From positions 1 through 15,418 of the forward strand of contig JAZSHZ010000079.1 of NCBI GenBank assembly GCA_045533555.1: a DNA stretch of 15,418 nucleotides. Direction: 5' to 3'. A model generated the notes under the pieces. That model did no database searches. It saw only the letters and a program-made list of their open reading frames with translations, and was not told where the DNA came from. Positions 1 to 7,256 of this stretch are shown here, in pieces. Source of the stretch: SIG480 sp045533555 (GTDB lineage Bacteria > Bacillota > Clostridia > Oscillospirales > JAAYXM01). Position 1 is the stretch's first letter. The number at the start of each line of letters is the position of its first letter. Both the position numbers and the translations under genes were made by a program.

Positions 1-1800
1 TACCTTGACGGTAATCGGCATATCGTAGTCTGTGTTGAGAAGATAAACCTTATCACCTTCATATACCGACCAACGGAGTCTGTCGCTTCCGAGAACCTTT
101 ATATCGCAGTTTCTTGAGCTCTCCGTTATCATTTCTCGGACAACAGCATTGTAAAGAGGATAAATGCATGGGTTTCCGGGATAGTTTATGCTTGTGACAA
201 GAGTTGCCGTTCCCTTACCCACGCGGTTCTCTATAACTCCCGGAAGGTCGCTCGTGTCATTGATGAATGCCCCCGTTACAACAGCTATATCATTACCTCC
301 GCAAAGCTCAAACTTCGCATATTCCGCATAGCCTGCGCTGTATATCGGGTCGCAGAATAAATCACCGCTTCCGGGATAGAGTCTTCCCTTCTCGATAGAA
401 TCAAATTTAAATTTCACTCCGTCATTCGTTCTTACCGTCTCGCCCGTGAAACGCGCTCCGAAAAGCTTTTCAAGCTTTTCCTGCGACGGCATTTCAAACT
501 TTCCGCCGCGAATAGCCGATTTATTGAGATGCGCCGCACTCATAAGCAGATTTCCGCCGCGGCTTACATAATCAGTAAGCTTATCAAGATTTTCATCCGT
601 CATTGAATTCCAACCGAGGAATACAAGATAATCGTATTCCGAGAGCTTTTCAACAGGCGCTTCAATTGGAACGATATCAAACATTCCATAGGCAGGGCTT
701 GCGGAAAGGTCGCTTTCGCCGAAGTTTGCGATATCCGTCCAGTTTCGTTTCTGAGCGGTATTCTCGGCAATACGCCACGAATGCTCGGCTTCGCCGTATC
801 CCCATTCCTCGCGGTGGAACTGATTCCATGCGGAGCTTCCGCCCCATCCGCCCCAGGCATCGTGAAGCCCCGAAACAAAAGCAAACTTCACCTTCGGGCC
901 GCCCTTCGGACGAGCATCCTTCTTTATGAATTCCGACATATCGGACATAGCCTTGCGATATTCCCTGCATATTTCAGAATCCGTGTCATGGCGCTGACCG
1001 TATGCACTTACTATTTCATCTCCGCTCTCGAGGCAGATGACATTCGAGCCTGCGAGATATGCATATTTATATGTGAGCTCAAGTCTTTTGCGCTTGATTA
1101 TATCACTGTGCCTCATACCACCGTACCATTCGTGAGCAACATAAGTTCCCCAGACAGGCAATCCATATGCGCGCGCAGCTCCGCGGAGAGACGGAACAAG
1201 AACATCAGGATTGCCGCACATTATCTCAAGAATCGGAATATCGACTCCCGCCTCAAGATTATATTTATTGAGCCCCGTCGCCTCAACCGACGCAACATTC
1301 GGCATTCCCAGTTTTCTGTCGATTGCGATATATCTCTCAATTTCCTTTATATAGCCTTTGTGTGCCGCCGCCATATCCGCATAATCCGTCTTGATTACCG
1401 TCGGGTCGGCACCCGTGCCTTCCTTGCGGTTGAAATATCCTGCAAATTTGCAGGCAAAAGAGCTTCCGGTTTCACCAATCATATCTCCGAGGAAGTATTC
1501 GCCCGCCACTTCGCGGATCTTCGCGACAGTTTCGGCTGTAAAGTGAGTTTCTTTTCCATCAGGTGCAAACTGAATCATATAAAAGAATATGAAGTATATC
1601 TTGTTTTCGGCAAGATATTTTGCCCACTCGACATAATATTCCTGAGGCAGCTCATCTCTTCTGCCCATATAAAACGGGCGAATCGTCACGAAGTTATATC
1701 CCGGCTTCACGCACCTCTCATATAACTCCTCAATCATATTTTCCGCTTTGAAATTATGCTCACCGATATGAATACCGTTTAAAATAATATCCCTCTTCAT
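1..1800 (-). CDS. Putative cytoplasmic glycoside hydrolase-like protein, TIM barrel plus Rossmann-like module (3' end outside window)
   Basis: The frame is open for 600 codons from the ATG at 1798-1800 to the window edge with no stop, so the C-terminus is missing. The start is supported by a GGAGG about 8 bases upstream. There is no signal peptide, so the product is probably cytoplasmic. Residues about 1-290 alternate hydrophobic strands and helices as in a (beta/alpha)8 barrel, with acidic residues at likely strand ends (E110 in GDMIGETG, E173 in SVEATG, E192 in PILEIM, E258 in CLESGDE); these are candidate catalytic residues only. Residues about 300-425 (KVKFAFVSGLHDAWGG, then YDYLVFLGWNSM and YVSRGGNLLM) look like the glutamine-amidotransferase-like trimerisation module that follows the barrel in GH42-type enzymes. 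A beta-rich tail follows. It sits 23 bases after the kinase-like gene, so it is probably co-transcribed with the lyase. I do not recognise an exact family; the hydrolase call is inference from architecture and context. Confidence 0.55.
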   Translation of the reverse strand, partial: MKRDIILNGIHIGEHNFKAENMIEELYERCVKPGYNFVTIRPFYMGRRDELPQEYYVEWAKYLAENKIYFIFFYMIQFAPDGKETHFTAETVAKIREVAGEYFLGDMIGETGSSFACKFAGYFNRKEGTGADPTVIKTDYADMAAAHKGYIKEIERYIAIDRKLGMPNVASVEATGLNKYNLEAGVDIPILEIMCGNPDVLVPSLRGAARAYGLPVWGTYVAHEWYGGMRHSDIIKRKRLELTYKYAYLAGSNVICLESGDEIVSAYGQRHDTDSEICREYRKAMSDMSEFIKKDARPKGGPKVKFAFVSGLHDAWGGWGGSSAWNQFHREEWGYGEAEHSWRIAENTAQKRNWTDIANFGESDLSASPAYGMFDIVPIEAPVEKLSEYDYLVFLGWNSMTDENLDKLTDYVSRGGNLLMSAAHLNKSAIRGGKFEMPSQEKLEKLFGARFTGETVRTNDGVKFKFDSIEKGRLYPGSGDLFCDPIYSAGYAEYAKFELCGGNDIAVVTGAFINDTSDLPGVIENRVGKGTATLVTSINYPGNPCIYPLYNAVVREMITESSRNCDIKVLGSDRLRWSVYEGDKVYLLNTDYDMPITVKV

Positions 1801-1823
1801 TATAAAACCTCCGTTGTAAATCG

Positions 1824-2324
1824 TTATATTTGCTTAAGATATCTTGCGACATCTCGGCGATTGCGAAAGATTATCACTTCGTCACACTGCTTTATCAGCT
1901 CGTAATACCGTTTGCGGTTGCGTCGGTTATACGACAGTGTGCTTTTATATAACCCCTTTGCTTTTGAAAAGGATTCAGGGCAGTTTTCGCCCATATCCTC
2001 GCGCGATTTTCCGTGGCTTTGTATTATCCGCTTTGTAATTCCCCAAAGGAAGGCAAGGGTAGGAAAATCAAAGAAGAAGACGGCATCGGCATATGAAAGC
2101 CTTCGCTGAAGCGTCCTGTCATAATTGCCGTCTATTATCCATTCTTCCTTTTCAAGCTCGCACCCGAGAGCTTCATCAAACTTCTCCCGGGAAACATGCT
2201 CCCATTCCCCGCTCCACCATATTTTATCAAGATGTATAAGCGGAATCCCGGTCTTTTCTGCAAGCTTTTTCGCAAAGGTCGTTTTTCCCGAGCCGGTGTT
2301 CCCGATTATGAGAATTCTCTTCAT
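1824..2324 (-). CDS. Small P-loop NTPase/kinase-like protein of the FlaR-related ('topology modulation') family
   Basis: This 166-residue protein begins with a Walker A motif (GNTGSGKTT, residues 8-16). It also carries HLDKIWW (31-37), WIIDGNYDRT (62-71) and a hydrophobic strand FFFDFP (83-88). That order is typical of the adenylate/shikimate-kinase-like family often labelled DNA topology modulation protein FlaR-related, whose true substrates are mostly unknown. The arginine-rich stretch around 134-139 could form the lid that closes over ATP. The start codon overlaps the stop of the upstream lyase gene in an ATGA arrangement, which implies translational coupling and a shared transcript, and the next gene starts 23 bases downstream. 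This placement between two carbohydrate-active genes makes a role in phosphorylating a sugar or metabolite of the pathway possible, but that is inference. The length is normal for the family and no key motif appears missing. Confidence 0.75.
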   Translation of the reverse strand: MKRILIIGNTGSGKTTFAKKLAEKTGIPLIHLDKIWWSGEWEHVSREKFDEALGCELEKEEWIIDGNYDRTLQRRLSYADAVFFFDFPTLAFLWGITKRIIQSHGKSREDMGENCPESFSKAKGLYKSTLSYNRRNRKRYYELIKQCDEVIIFRNRRDVARYLKQI

Positions 2325-5300
2325 AGACTCTCCTCCGAGGTCAGCGCGATATTATAACTCTGCCCTTCCCGGATATTATAAACATAACCTTTCTCCGGTT
2401 TCATTGCATCGCGGAATTTGCGGATGAGAGTAACTCTTCCTATATCAAGCGCTATATGCTCTCCTCTTCTTTCCGCACCAAGTATCTTATATGCACCGCC
2501 GCGCGTCTCTTCTCCGTTTTCAACCGTTATGAGGCAACCCGCAAGCGCTTCGGGATCTGCTTCTCCTTCTATGAATATCTCATTTCTTTCCGCAAAAGCT
2601 TTTGTGAAGCCGCAAATCTTTCCCGTTATGTTTTTCTCACCGTGGGCATATTCAACCGTTTTTTCATCATCTGTAAAGCTGACCACCTTGACGGCTCCAC
2701 AAGATGAGATAACCCGTTCGCCATCGGTTACCTTATGAATTTTCTCGTCTGCCGAGCAAATTATATAGTCAACTCTTCCGCTTTTATGCAAGTCGTTAAG
2801 TGCTCTCGCATCGCCATCCGTTTCAAGCTCTTTTATCTCCGCTATAAATCGCTCATTTCTGTATGGCTCAAGAACGGTTACGAAAACATTTTCGATATCC
2901 TCTCCTTCGGCCTTTGAAAAAACATATTTGAGTCTTTTGATATCTTTGTTTCTTCCTATCCTCGGCGGATATGCATCAACGATTGCGACCTCACAGCTTC
3001 CTTGCATCAAGCCACCAAGCATTGTCGCGCAGAGATGCAGCTCTTCCCCCGCATCAAACGCGCGATGAAAATCTGAAATTCTGAAGTCTATCTCCGCAAT
3101 TCTCTCCGGATTTTCATCCCGTTCAACGTGCTCACACCATGTATATCCGCGCGGATATACCGTATCATACAACCAATCTGCGGGTGAATTCGGGTCAGGA
3201 CCGAACGGAACATCCGCACCCGCATATGTTCCGATATAATTCCCGTTTTCATCTGCCTGAGGAATAAGTTTCAAACCTTTTGTTCCGCATATTTCATCAC
3301 TTGCAGCGTGAAGGCTCAAAAGATGGCTTCTGCCGCCTTTTATACGGAAGAAATCGACGGCATAGGAGTTCTCCTCATCAACCTTTATACAGACAACCTG
3401 ACGCCTGTATTCGCGGCACTGCGGATAAACATAGCTTGCATCGACATCAATAAAGCCGACATTCCCGCTCTTGTCAAAGTGCTTTATCTTTCCGCGCGTT
3501 TCCTCATTTGTTTCCTGCTCTTTCCCGTCCACCATTGCGGTATTGTGGCAAAGCGTACTGCGCACCCATTGGAGACGGTTTGGCTGATATCCCGTCTTTT
3601 CCGGGTATCCGAGGTCCGGCATGAAATTCAATCCGAATGCCGTAAGGCCGATCTGCAGTGTATCGCGGTGACCGTGACCTGTGTTACTGCCGAAATACAT
3701 CCATAAATCGCGCTCTTTCTCACGGAGCGCGGCAAACCCGAATGAGGTCATTATATCCGATTCGGGAACAAATTCGCCGTATTTTTCAATCACTTCACGG
3801 ACATCTTCCGCAAGCTTTTCGGGATTTTCCCTCGTTATCTCATCGCGGAGTCCCTTTTCGGTGTTTCCGTTGAGAAGATACAGAATCTGCGCAAATCGGA
3901 TATCTCCAAACACGCGAAAGCCCTTCTGCGCAACCTTGGTGCTCATCCAGTGCTCATCGCTCTGCAAATACGATGTATCCCCTATCTGCGGCGAATATCC
4001 GCAGGACATGAGCGGAATATTTGCAAAGAACATCTGCAAAAACTTTGGATTGCGGTATAGGTCTGCGCTCGGGGAGGATTCGATTATATCCGCAATATCG
4101 ATAAGTGTCTTATGCCACGCGGCATTATATCTCGATGCCTCATCTCCCTGACCGTCCGCATCTATTCTGTCGATAAGTACCTCATCAATACCTCCGCCGA
4201 GATTGGGAGGATTTCGGCTCCAACCTGGCGCAAGGAGATATTCAAGCCATTTTTTCGTCTCAACCTCGTCATCAAGCACTATTGCGGCAATCGCATTCGA
4301 TGTCTGCGGAAATCCGAAGTTGCCCGCAATCGTGCAGTTCTCGACTCCGCGGAGTATCTCCTTTATAAGATTTTCTTCGATATTTCCGCGTATATCTGCG
4401 GCAGTTTCCTTTCTGCAACGCATTTTCCATATTTTCGCCTTTCCGCGGATGAAATCGAGGACAAATTCATCCTCATAGACATCGAATACCATATCATAAC
4501 AAAGCGCAAAATCGCGTGAATTAAAGGTCTCCCAGATGCATCCGACGGTTTTCCCGTCGTTGCTTCCGCCATCGGAGTTCCAGACATCGTCACCGTATTT
4601 TGAAATATCATAGTCGGGATAAAAATCCGCAACGCGGTCAAGAAGTATTGCCGCAACACGGCCGTATTTTATCTCGCCCGTGTAGAAATACGAATTCGCA
4701 CACGAAAGCAACGCATCCATAATGACTCCGCGCTCGCGCTTTGATGCCATTGACTCCGTATACCACATTCCGTAGTGAAGATACTGCGCGATATATGTAT
4801 GCCGCTCGACCACTCCGTTATCATAGACTCTTCCCGTGACATAGCCAAACCCGTCATCGACACCCCAGTTTTTATCGCCGAATTTTTCTTCCGCTTCTGG
4901 ATAGAGAAGATTGACAAGATAGCCCTGCTCTCCGCTCTTCACAAGCTCTTCGTTTTTCTTATGAGCAAGTTCACGGTCAAATCTTCCGTATTCATCAAGA
5001 CCGAGCTTATAGAAGCCGGCAAAATCGTTTGACGGAAAAAGCCGCCCGCAATCGGGGCATTTAATCTTCCACGGGTTTTCAAACGGATCATGAATCCACG
5101 CGGCATCGGCATATTTCGCGCCGAGGTTGCAGCCGCAATATCTGCAGAAATACATATCGGGGTCTCCCTCCGCACCAACGCAGGTGCTTCTCGGGATTCC
5201 CTCTCCGACAACCATATCATAAAGCAGGTCGATTTTATCGACATACATATCTGCGCGCTTAATATGATTCGCTTCAATTTCCTTTCTTGCCCACGGAAGC

Positions 5301-5368
5301 TTTCTGAGATTTTCCCTTGCAATCGCCGCTTTCTCTTTCGTCATATATGTTGAGCGTGTTTTAGCCAT
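2321..5368 (-). CDS. Heparinase II/III-like polysaccharide lyase, cytoplasmic, with N-terminal cysteine cluster
   Basis: The 1015-residue product has the heparinase II/III architecture: an N-terminal alpha/alpha toroid (to about residue 540), then beta-sandwich domains. The family's hallmark is present: TGHGHRDTLQIGL (563-575), MPDLGYP (583-589) and CHNTAMVDG (607-615). In Pedobacter heparinase II a zinc ion is held by two His and one Asp; H567, D585 and H608 fit, and the 18-residue spacing from H567 to D585 matches. Y414 in ASRYNAAWH is the likely catalytic tyrosine; N349/Q355 in GNFGFPQ lie where the neutralising residue is expected. Such enzymes cleave uronic-acid-containing polysaccharides by beta-elimination. 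The N-terminus carries CRYCGC (75-80) and CPDCG (104-108), a possible zinc ribbon, then FPSNDFAGFYKLGLDEYGRF. There is no signal peptide, so cytoplasmic action on imported oligosaccharides is inferred. The start has AGAGGTGAT just upstream. It is longer than many secreted relatives, and the substrate cannot be read from the sequence. Confidence 0.85.
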   Translation of the reverse strand: MAKTRSTYMTKEKAAIARENLRKLPWARKEIEANHIKRADMYVDKIDLLYDMVVGEGIPRSTCVGAEGDPDMYFCRYCGCNLGAKYADAAWIHDPFENPWKIKCPDCGRLFPSNDFAGFYKLGLDEYGRFDRELAHKKNEELVKSGEQGYLVNLLYPEAEEKFGDKNWGVDDGFGYVTGRVYDNGVVERHTYIAQYLHYGMWYTESMASKRERGVIMDALLSCANSYFYTGEIKYGRVAAILLDRVADFYPDYDISKYGDDVWNSDGGSNDGKTVGCIWETFNSRDFALCYDMVFDVYEDEFVLDFIRGKAKIWKMRCRKETAADIRGNIEENLIKEILRGVENCTIAGNFGFPQTSNAIAAIVLDDEVETKKWLEYLLAPGWSRNPPNLGGGIDEVLIDRIDADGQGDEASRYNAAWHKTLIDIADIIESSPSADLYRNPKFLQMFFANIPLMSCGYSPQIGDTSYLQSDEHWMSTKVAQKGFRVFGDIRFAQILYLLNGNTEKGLRDEITRENPEKLAEDVREVIEKYGEFVPESDIMTSFGFAALREKERDLWMYFGSNTGHGHRDTLQIGLTAFGLNFMPDLGYPEKTGYQPNRLQWVRSTLCHNTAMVDGKEQETNEETRGKIKHFDKSGNVGFIDVDASYVYPQCREYRRQVVCIKVDEENSYAVDFFRIKGGRSHLLSLHAASDEICGTKGLKLIPQADENGNYIGTYAGADVPFGPDPNSPADWLYDTVYPRGYTWCEHVERDENPERIAEIDFRISDFHRAFDAGEELHLCATMLGGLMQGSCEVAIVDAYPPRIGRNKDIKRLKYVFSKAEGEDIENVFVTVLEPYRNERFIAEIKELETDGDARALNDLHKSGRVDYIICSADEKIHKVTDGERVISSCGAVKVVSFTDDEKTVEYAHGEKNITGKICGFTKAFAERNEIFIEGEADPEALAGCLITVENGEETRGGAYKILGAERRGEHIALDIGRVTLIRKFRDAMKPEKGYVYNIREGQSYNIALTSEESL

Positions 5369-5391
5369 AATATCACCTCTGAATCAGCAAA

Positions 5392-5418
5392 GAGGCGGAA
5401 GAAAAGTTCCCCCGCCTC
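5392..5418. other. Intergenic hairpin between epimerase 2 and the lyase
   Basis: In the 58-base gap, gaggcgg (5392-5398) pairs perfectly with ccgcctc (5412-5418) around a 13-base loop. Read on the minus strand, the direction of the operon, it is followed by only three T residues, so it is at best a leaky terminator. It may instead mark an RNA processing point or protect the lyase transcript, allowing different expression of the two halves of the operon. No separate promoter for the lyase is evident in the gap. Confidence 0.5.
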
Positions 5419-5426
5419 CGTTGTTT

Positions 5427-6299
5427 TTAATAGAATGTTATTGTGTGTTTAAGGTTTTCGCTCTCGCCCGGTTTAAGCGTTCTTATGCGATATTTCTCCG
5501 AGAAATCACAAGGGAGCTTTTCAACAAAATCCCATGTGCCGCACCACGGCTCAATGCAGAGATATTCTGCATATGTTCTGCACTTTGTCCAGAAAACAAG
5601 TGTGTCATATCCGGGAAAATCGATATGGATGCTCTCACCCGTTCTGTCGTCGCGGAAAGAAAGCCCCTGAGATTTGAAATCAAGGAAGATGAGCTCATCA
5701 TCGAAGAAATATTTATCGTGATCAAGCTTGAGCTCTCGCTCGTTTTCAAGACAAGGAACATTTCCTGTTTCATTTCCTTCGCTGTCCTTAATGACGGAAT
5801 AGCGCGGAATCGTCTCATTCTCGTCAAAAATGACCGTGTAGTTATCGAGCTTACCTTCTATTGCATAGCCTTCGTGTGACCCCGCTGAGTAATACATATC
5901 ACGCGAAGATTTGTTGTCTGTTATATATTCCTGATGAAGCTTGAGCCCATCGACCGTGAAACGGACGCGGAACTCAAAATCAAACGGATAACATTTTTTC
6001 GTCTCCTCATCCGAGCGAAGAAGCATTGTTACGCTCGATTCCGTCTGCTCCTCAACCTCGAATTCCTTATGCGATGCAAAGCCATGCGGCTCCATATGAT
6101 ATTCTTTTCCGTCAAGAGTGTATTTGTTCTCATGAAGACCGCTGACTATCGGGAAAAGAACGAGCGCCTGATCGTGCCAGGGACCCTGACCCTGCCAGAG
6201 AAATTCCTTTCCTGCATTATTCGTTATCGATGTAAGCTCTGAGCCAAAGGTCTTTATCTTAACCGTCAGCGCATCGCTCTTTATCGTTACGATTCCCAT
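5427..6299 (-). CDS. Aldose 1-epimerase-like protein (LacX/GalM type), paralog 2
   Basis: This 290-residue protein belongs to the galactose mutarotase superfamily, whose members interconvert the alpha and beta anomers of sugars in the cytoplasm. The family's expected active-site residues are visible: H72 in EPHGFA, H142 in GSHEGYA, and E250 in CIEPWCG, the likely general base. The start ATG has AAGGAG eight bases upstream, and only 12 bases separate it from the stop of the preceding paralog. The two proteins align almost end to end (both open with VTIKS, and both have DNKSS-DMYYSAGSHEG, RDDRTGE and HTITF), so this is a tandem duplication followed by divergence. The loop after residue 36 and the region 165-185 differ most, which may mean different sugars. 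The LacX-like subgroup often has unknown substrates, including sugar phosphates or uronates, so 'galactose' should not be assumed. Confidence 0.85.
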   Translation of the reverse strand: MGIVTIKSDALTVKIKTFGSELTSITNNAGKEFLWQGQGPWHDQALVLFPIVSGLHENKYTLDGKEYHMEPHGFASHKEFEVEEQTESSVTMLLRSDEETKKCYPFDFEFRVRFTVDGLKLHQEYITDNKSSRDMYYSAGSHEGYAIEGKLDNYTVIFDENETIPRYSVIKDSEGNETGNVPCLENERELKLDHDKYFFDDELIFLDFKSQGLSFRDDRTGESIHIDFPGYDTLVFWTKCRTYAEYLCIEPWCGTWDFVEKLPCDFSEKYRIRTLKPGESENLKHTITFY

Positions 6300-6311
6300 T
6301 CCTGCTTCTCC

Positions 6312-7172
6312 TTAAAATGTTATTGTATGAGTAAGTGTTTCACTTGTGTTCGGTGCAAGCGTTCTGATGCGATATTTCTTCGAGAAATCATCGACAACCT
6401 TCCAGGAAAGGTCAGGCGCACCTGCCCACGGCTCGACGCAGACATACTCAGCACCCGGTCTCTTCCAGATGAGAAGCGTATCAAAGCCGGGGAAAGCTAT
6501 ATGAATCTTTTCACCCGTTCTGTCATCACGGATTGCAAGTCCGCGCGATTTTGCATCAAAGAAGATGAGCGCATCAACCGCAAAATAATCATCATTGAGC
6601 TTGAGCTCACGGGAGCCTTCAAGAATCGGTGTCGGAATCTCACCGATAACTCCGCTCGGAAGAACTTCATACTTTGAAAGATTCTCAACTTCGTCAAAAA
6701 CCGCTGTGTAGTTTCCGATTCCGCCCGAGATCGCAAATCCTTCATGCGAGCCTGCGGAATAATACATATCGCACGAGGATTTATTGTCGGTTATGAAATC
6801 GACCTTGAGCTCTCTTCCCGAAACGGTATATACAATTCTGTATTCAAACTCGAAGGGATACTGCGCGCGAGTAAAATCATTTGCTTTGAGAAGGAAGGTT
6901 GCGCTCGTCTCATCGGACTTTTCAACCTCAAATTCACTTAATTTTGCAAATCCGTGCATGCCCATCTCATATTTCTCGCCGTCAAGGATATATTTATTGT
7001 CGCGGAGTCTGCTGACTATCGGGAAAAGATTCGGGCACTGACCTTCCCATACTTCGGGATTTCCGCACCAGATATATTCTTTTCCGCTTGCGTCCTTCAC
7101 GGATGTAAGCTCCGCTCCGAGGGTTTTTATCTTAACTTCAAGCTCTGCGCTTTTTATCGTTACAACTGCCAT
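6312..7172 (-). CDS. Aldose 1-epimerase-like protein (LacX/GalM type), paralog 1
   Basis: This is the first gene of the minus-strand carbohydrate operon. With the start at 7172 it encodes 286 residues of the mutarotase superfamily, with H73 in GMHGFAK, H143 in GSHEGFA and E247 in CVEPWAG as the expected catalytic residues. Two ATG codons are possible. The one at 7178 is only two bases from the GGAGG at 7181-7185; the one at 7172 is eight bases away and gives MAVVTIKS, matching MGIVTIKS of the paralog exactly, so 7172 is preferred. The role is anomer interconversion of a cytoplasmic sugar, probably one released by the downstream lyase or hydrolase-like protein. Twin epimerases in one operon suggest two products or two sugar ends to equilibrate, though that is inference. 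Confidence 0.85.
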   Translation of the reverse strand: MAVVTIKSAELEVKIKTLGAELTSVKDASGKEYIWCGNPEVWEGQCPNLFPIVSRLRDNKYILDGEKYEMGMHGFAKLSEFEVEKSDETSATFLLKANDFTRAQYPFEFEYRIVYTVSGRELKVDFITDNKSSCDMYYSAGSHEGFAISGGIGNYTAVFDEVENLSKYEVLPSGVIGEIPTPILEGSRELKLNDDYFAVDALIFFDAKSRGLAIRDDRTGEKIHIAFPGFDTLLIWKRPGAEYVCVEPWAGAPDLSWKVVDDFSKKYRIRTLAPNTSETLTHTITF

Positions 7173-7180
7173 CTTCATTA

Positions 7181-7185
7181 CCTCC
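7181..7185 (-). promoter_or_regulatory. Ribosome binding site that decides the epimerase 1 start
   Basis: Minus-strand GGAGG. Its spacing is eight bases to the ATG at 7172 but only two to the ATG at 7178, so the shorter product is favoured. Confidence 0.7.
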
Positions 7186-7200
7186 GATTATGTTTATTTA

Positions 7201-7209
7201 ATTGTAACA
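7201..7209 (-). promoter_or_regulatory. Candidate extended -10 promoter of the epimerase-lyase operon
   Basis: On the minus strand TGTTACAAT fits an extended -10 element (TGnTAnAAT with one mismatch). It lies between the terminator of the upstream gene and the epimerase 1 ribosome binding site, with a predicted start of transcription near 7194. No good -35 box is seen, since that region falls in the pyrimidine run of the terminator, which is consistent with an extended -10 or an activator-dependent promoter. Confidence 0.45.
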
Positions 7210-7221
7210 CAGACGAAAGAA

Positions 7222-7252
7222 AAAAGAAAGTGCGAAAATCGCACTTTCTTTT
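7222..7252 (-). terminator. Intrinsic terminator of the secreted repeat protein gene
   Basis: A perfect 14-base stem (7222-7235 with 7239-7252) closes on a three-base loop, starting four bases past the stop codon at 7257. On the minus strand its 3' arm runs into a T-rich stretch (TTTTTTCTTTC). It separates the secreted protein's transcript from the epimerase-lyase operon. The A-rich other side could also stop plus-strand transcription. Confidence 0.85.
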
Positions 7253-7256
7253 GATT

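Noticed and set aside
781..1725. 314-codon plus-strand open frame
   Set aside because: It is a shadow of the hydrolase-like gene on the minus strand, which has a coherent protein and a good ribosome binding site.
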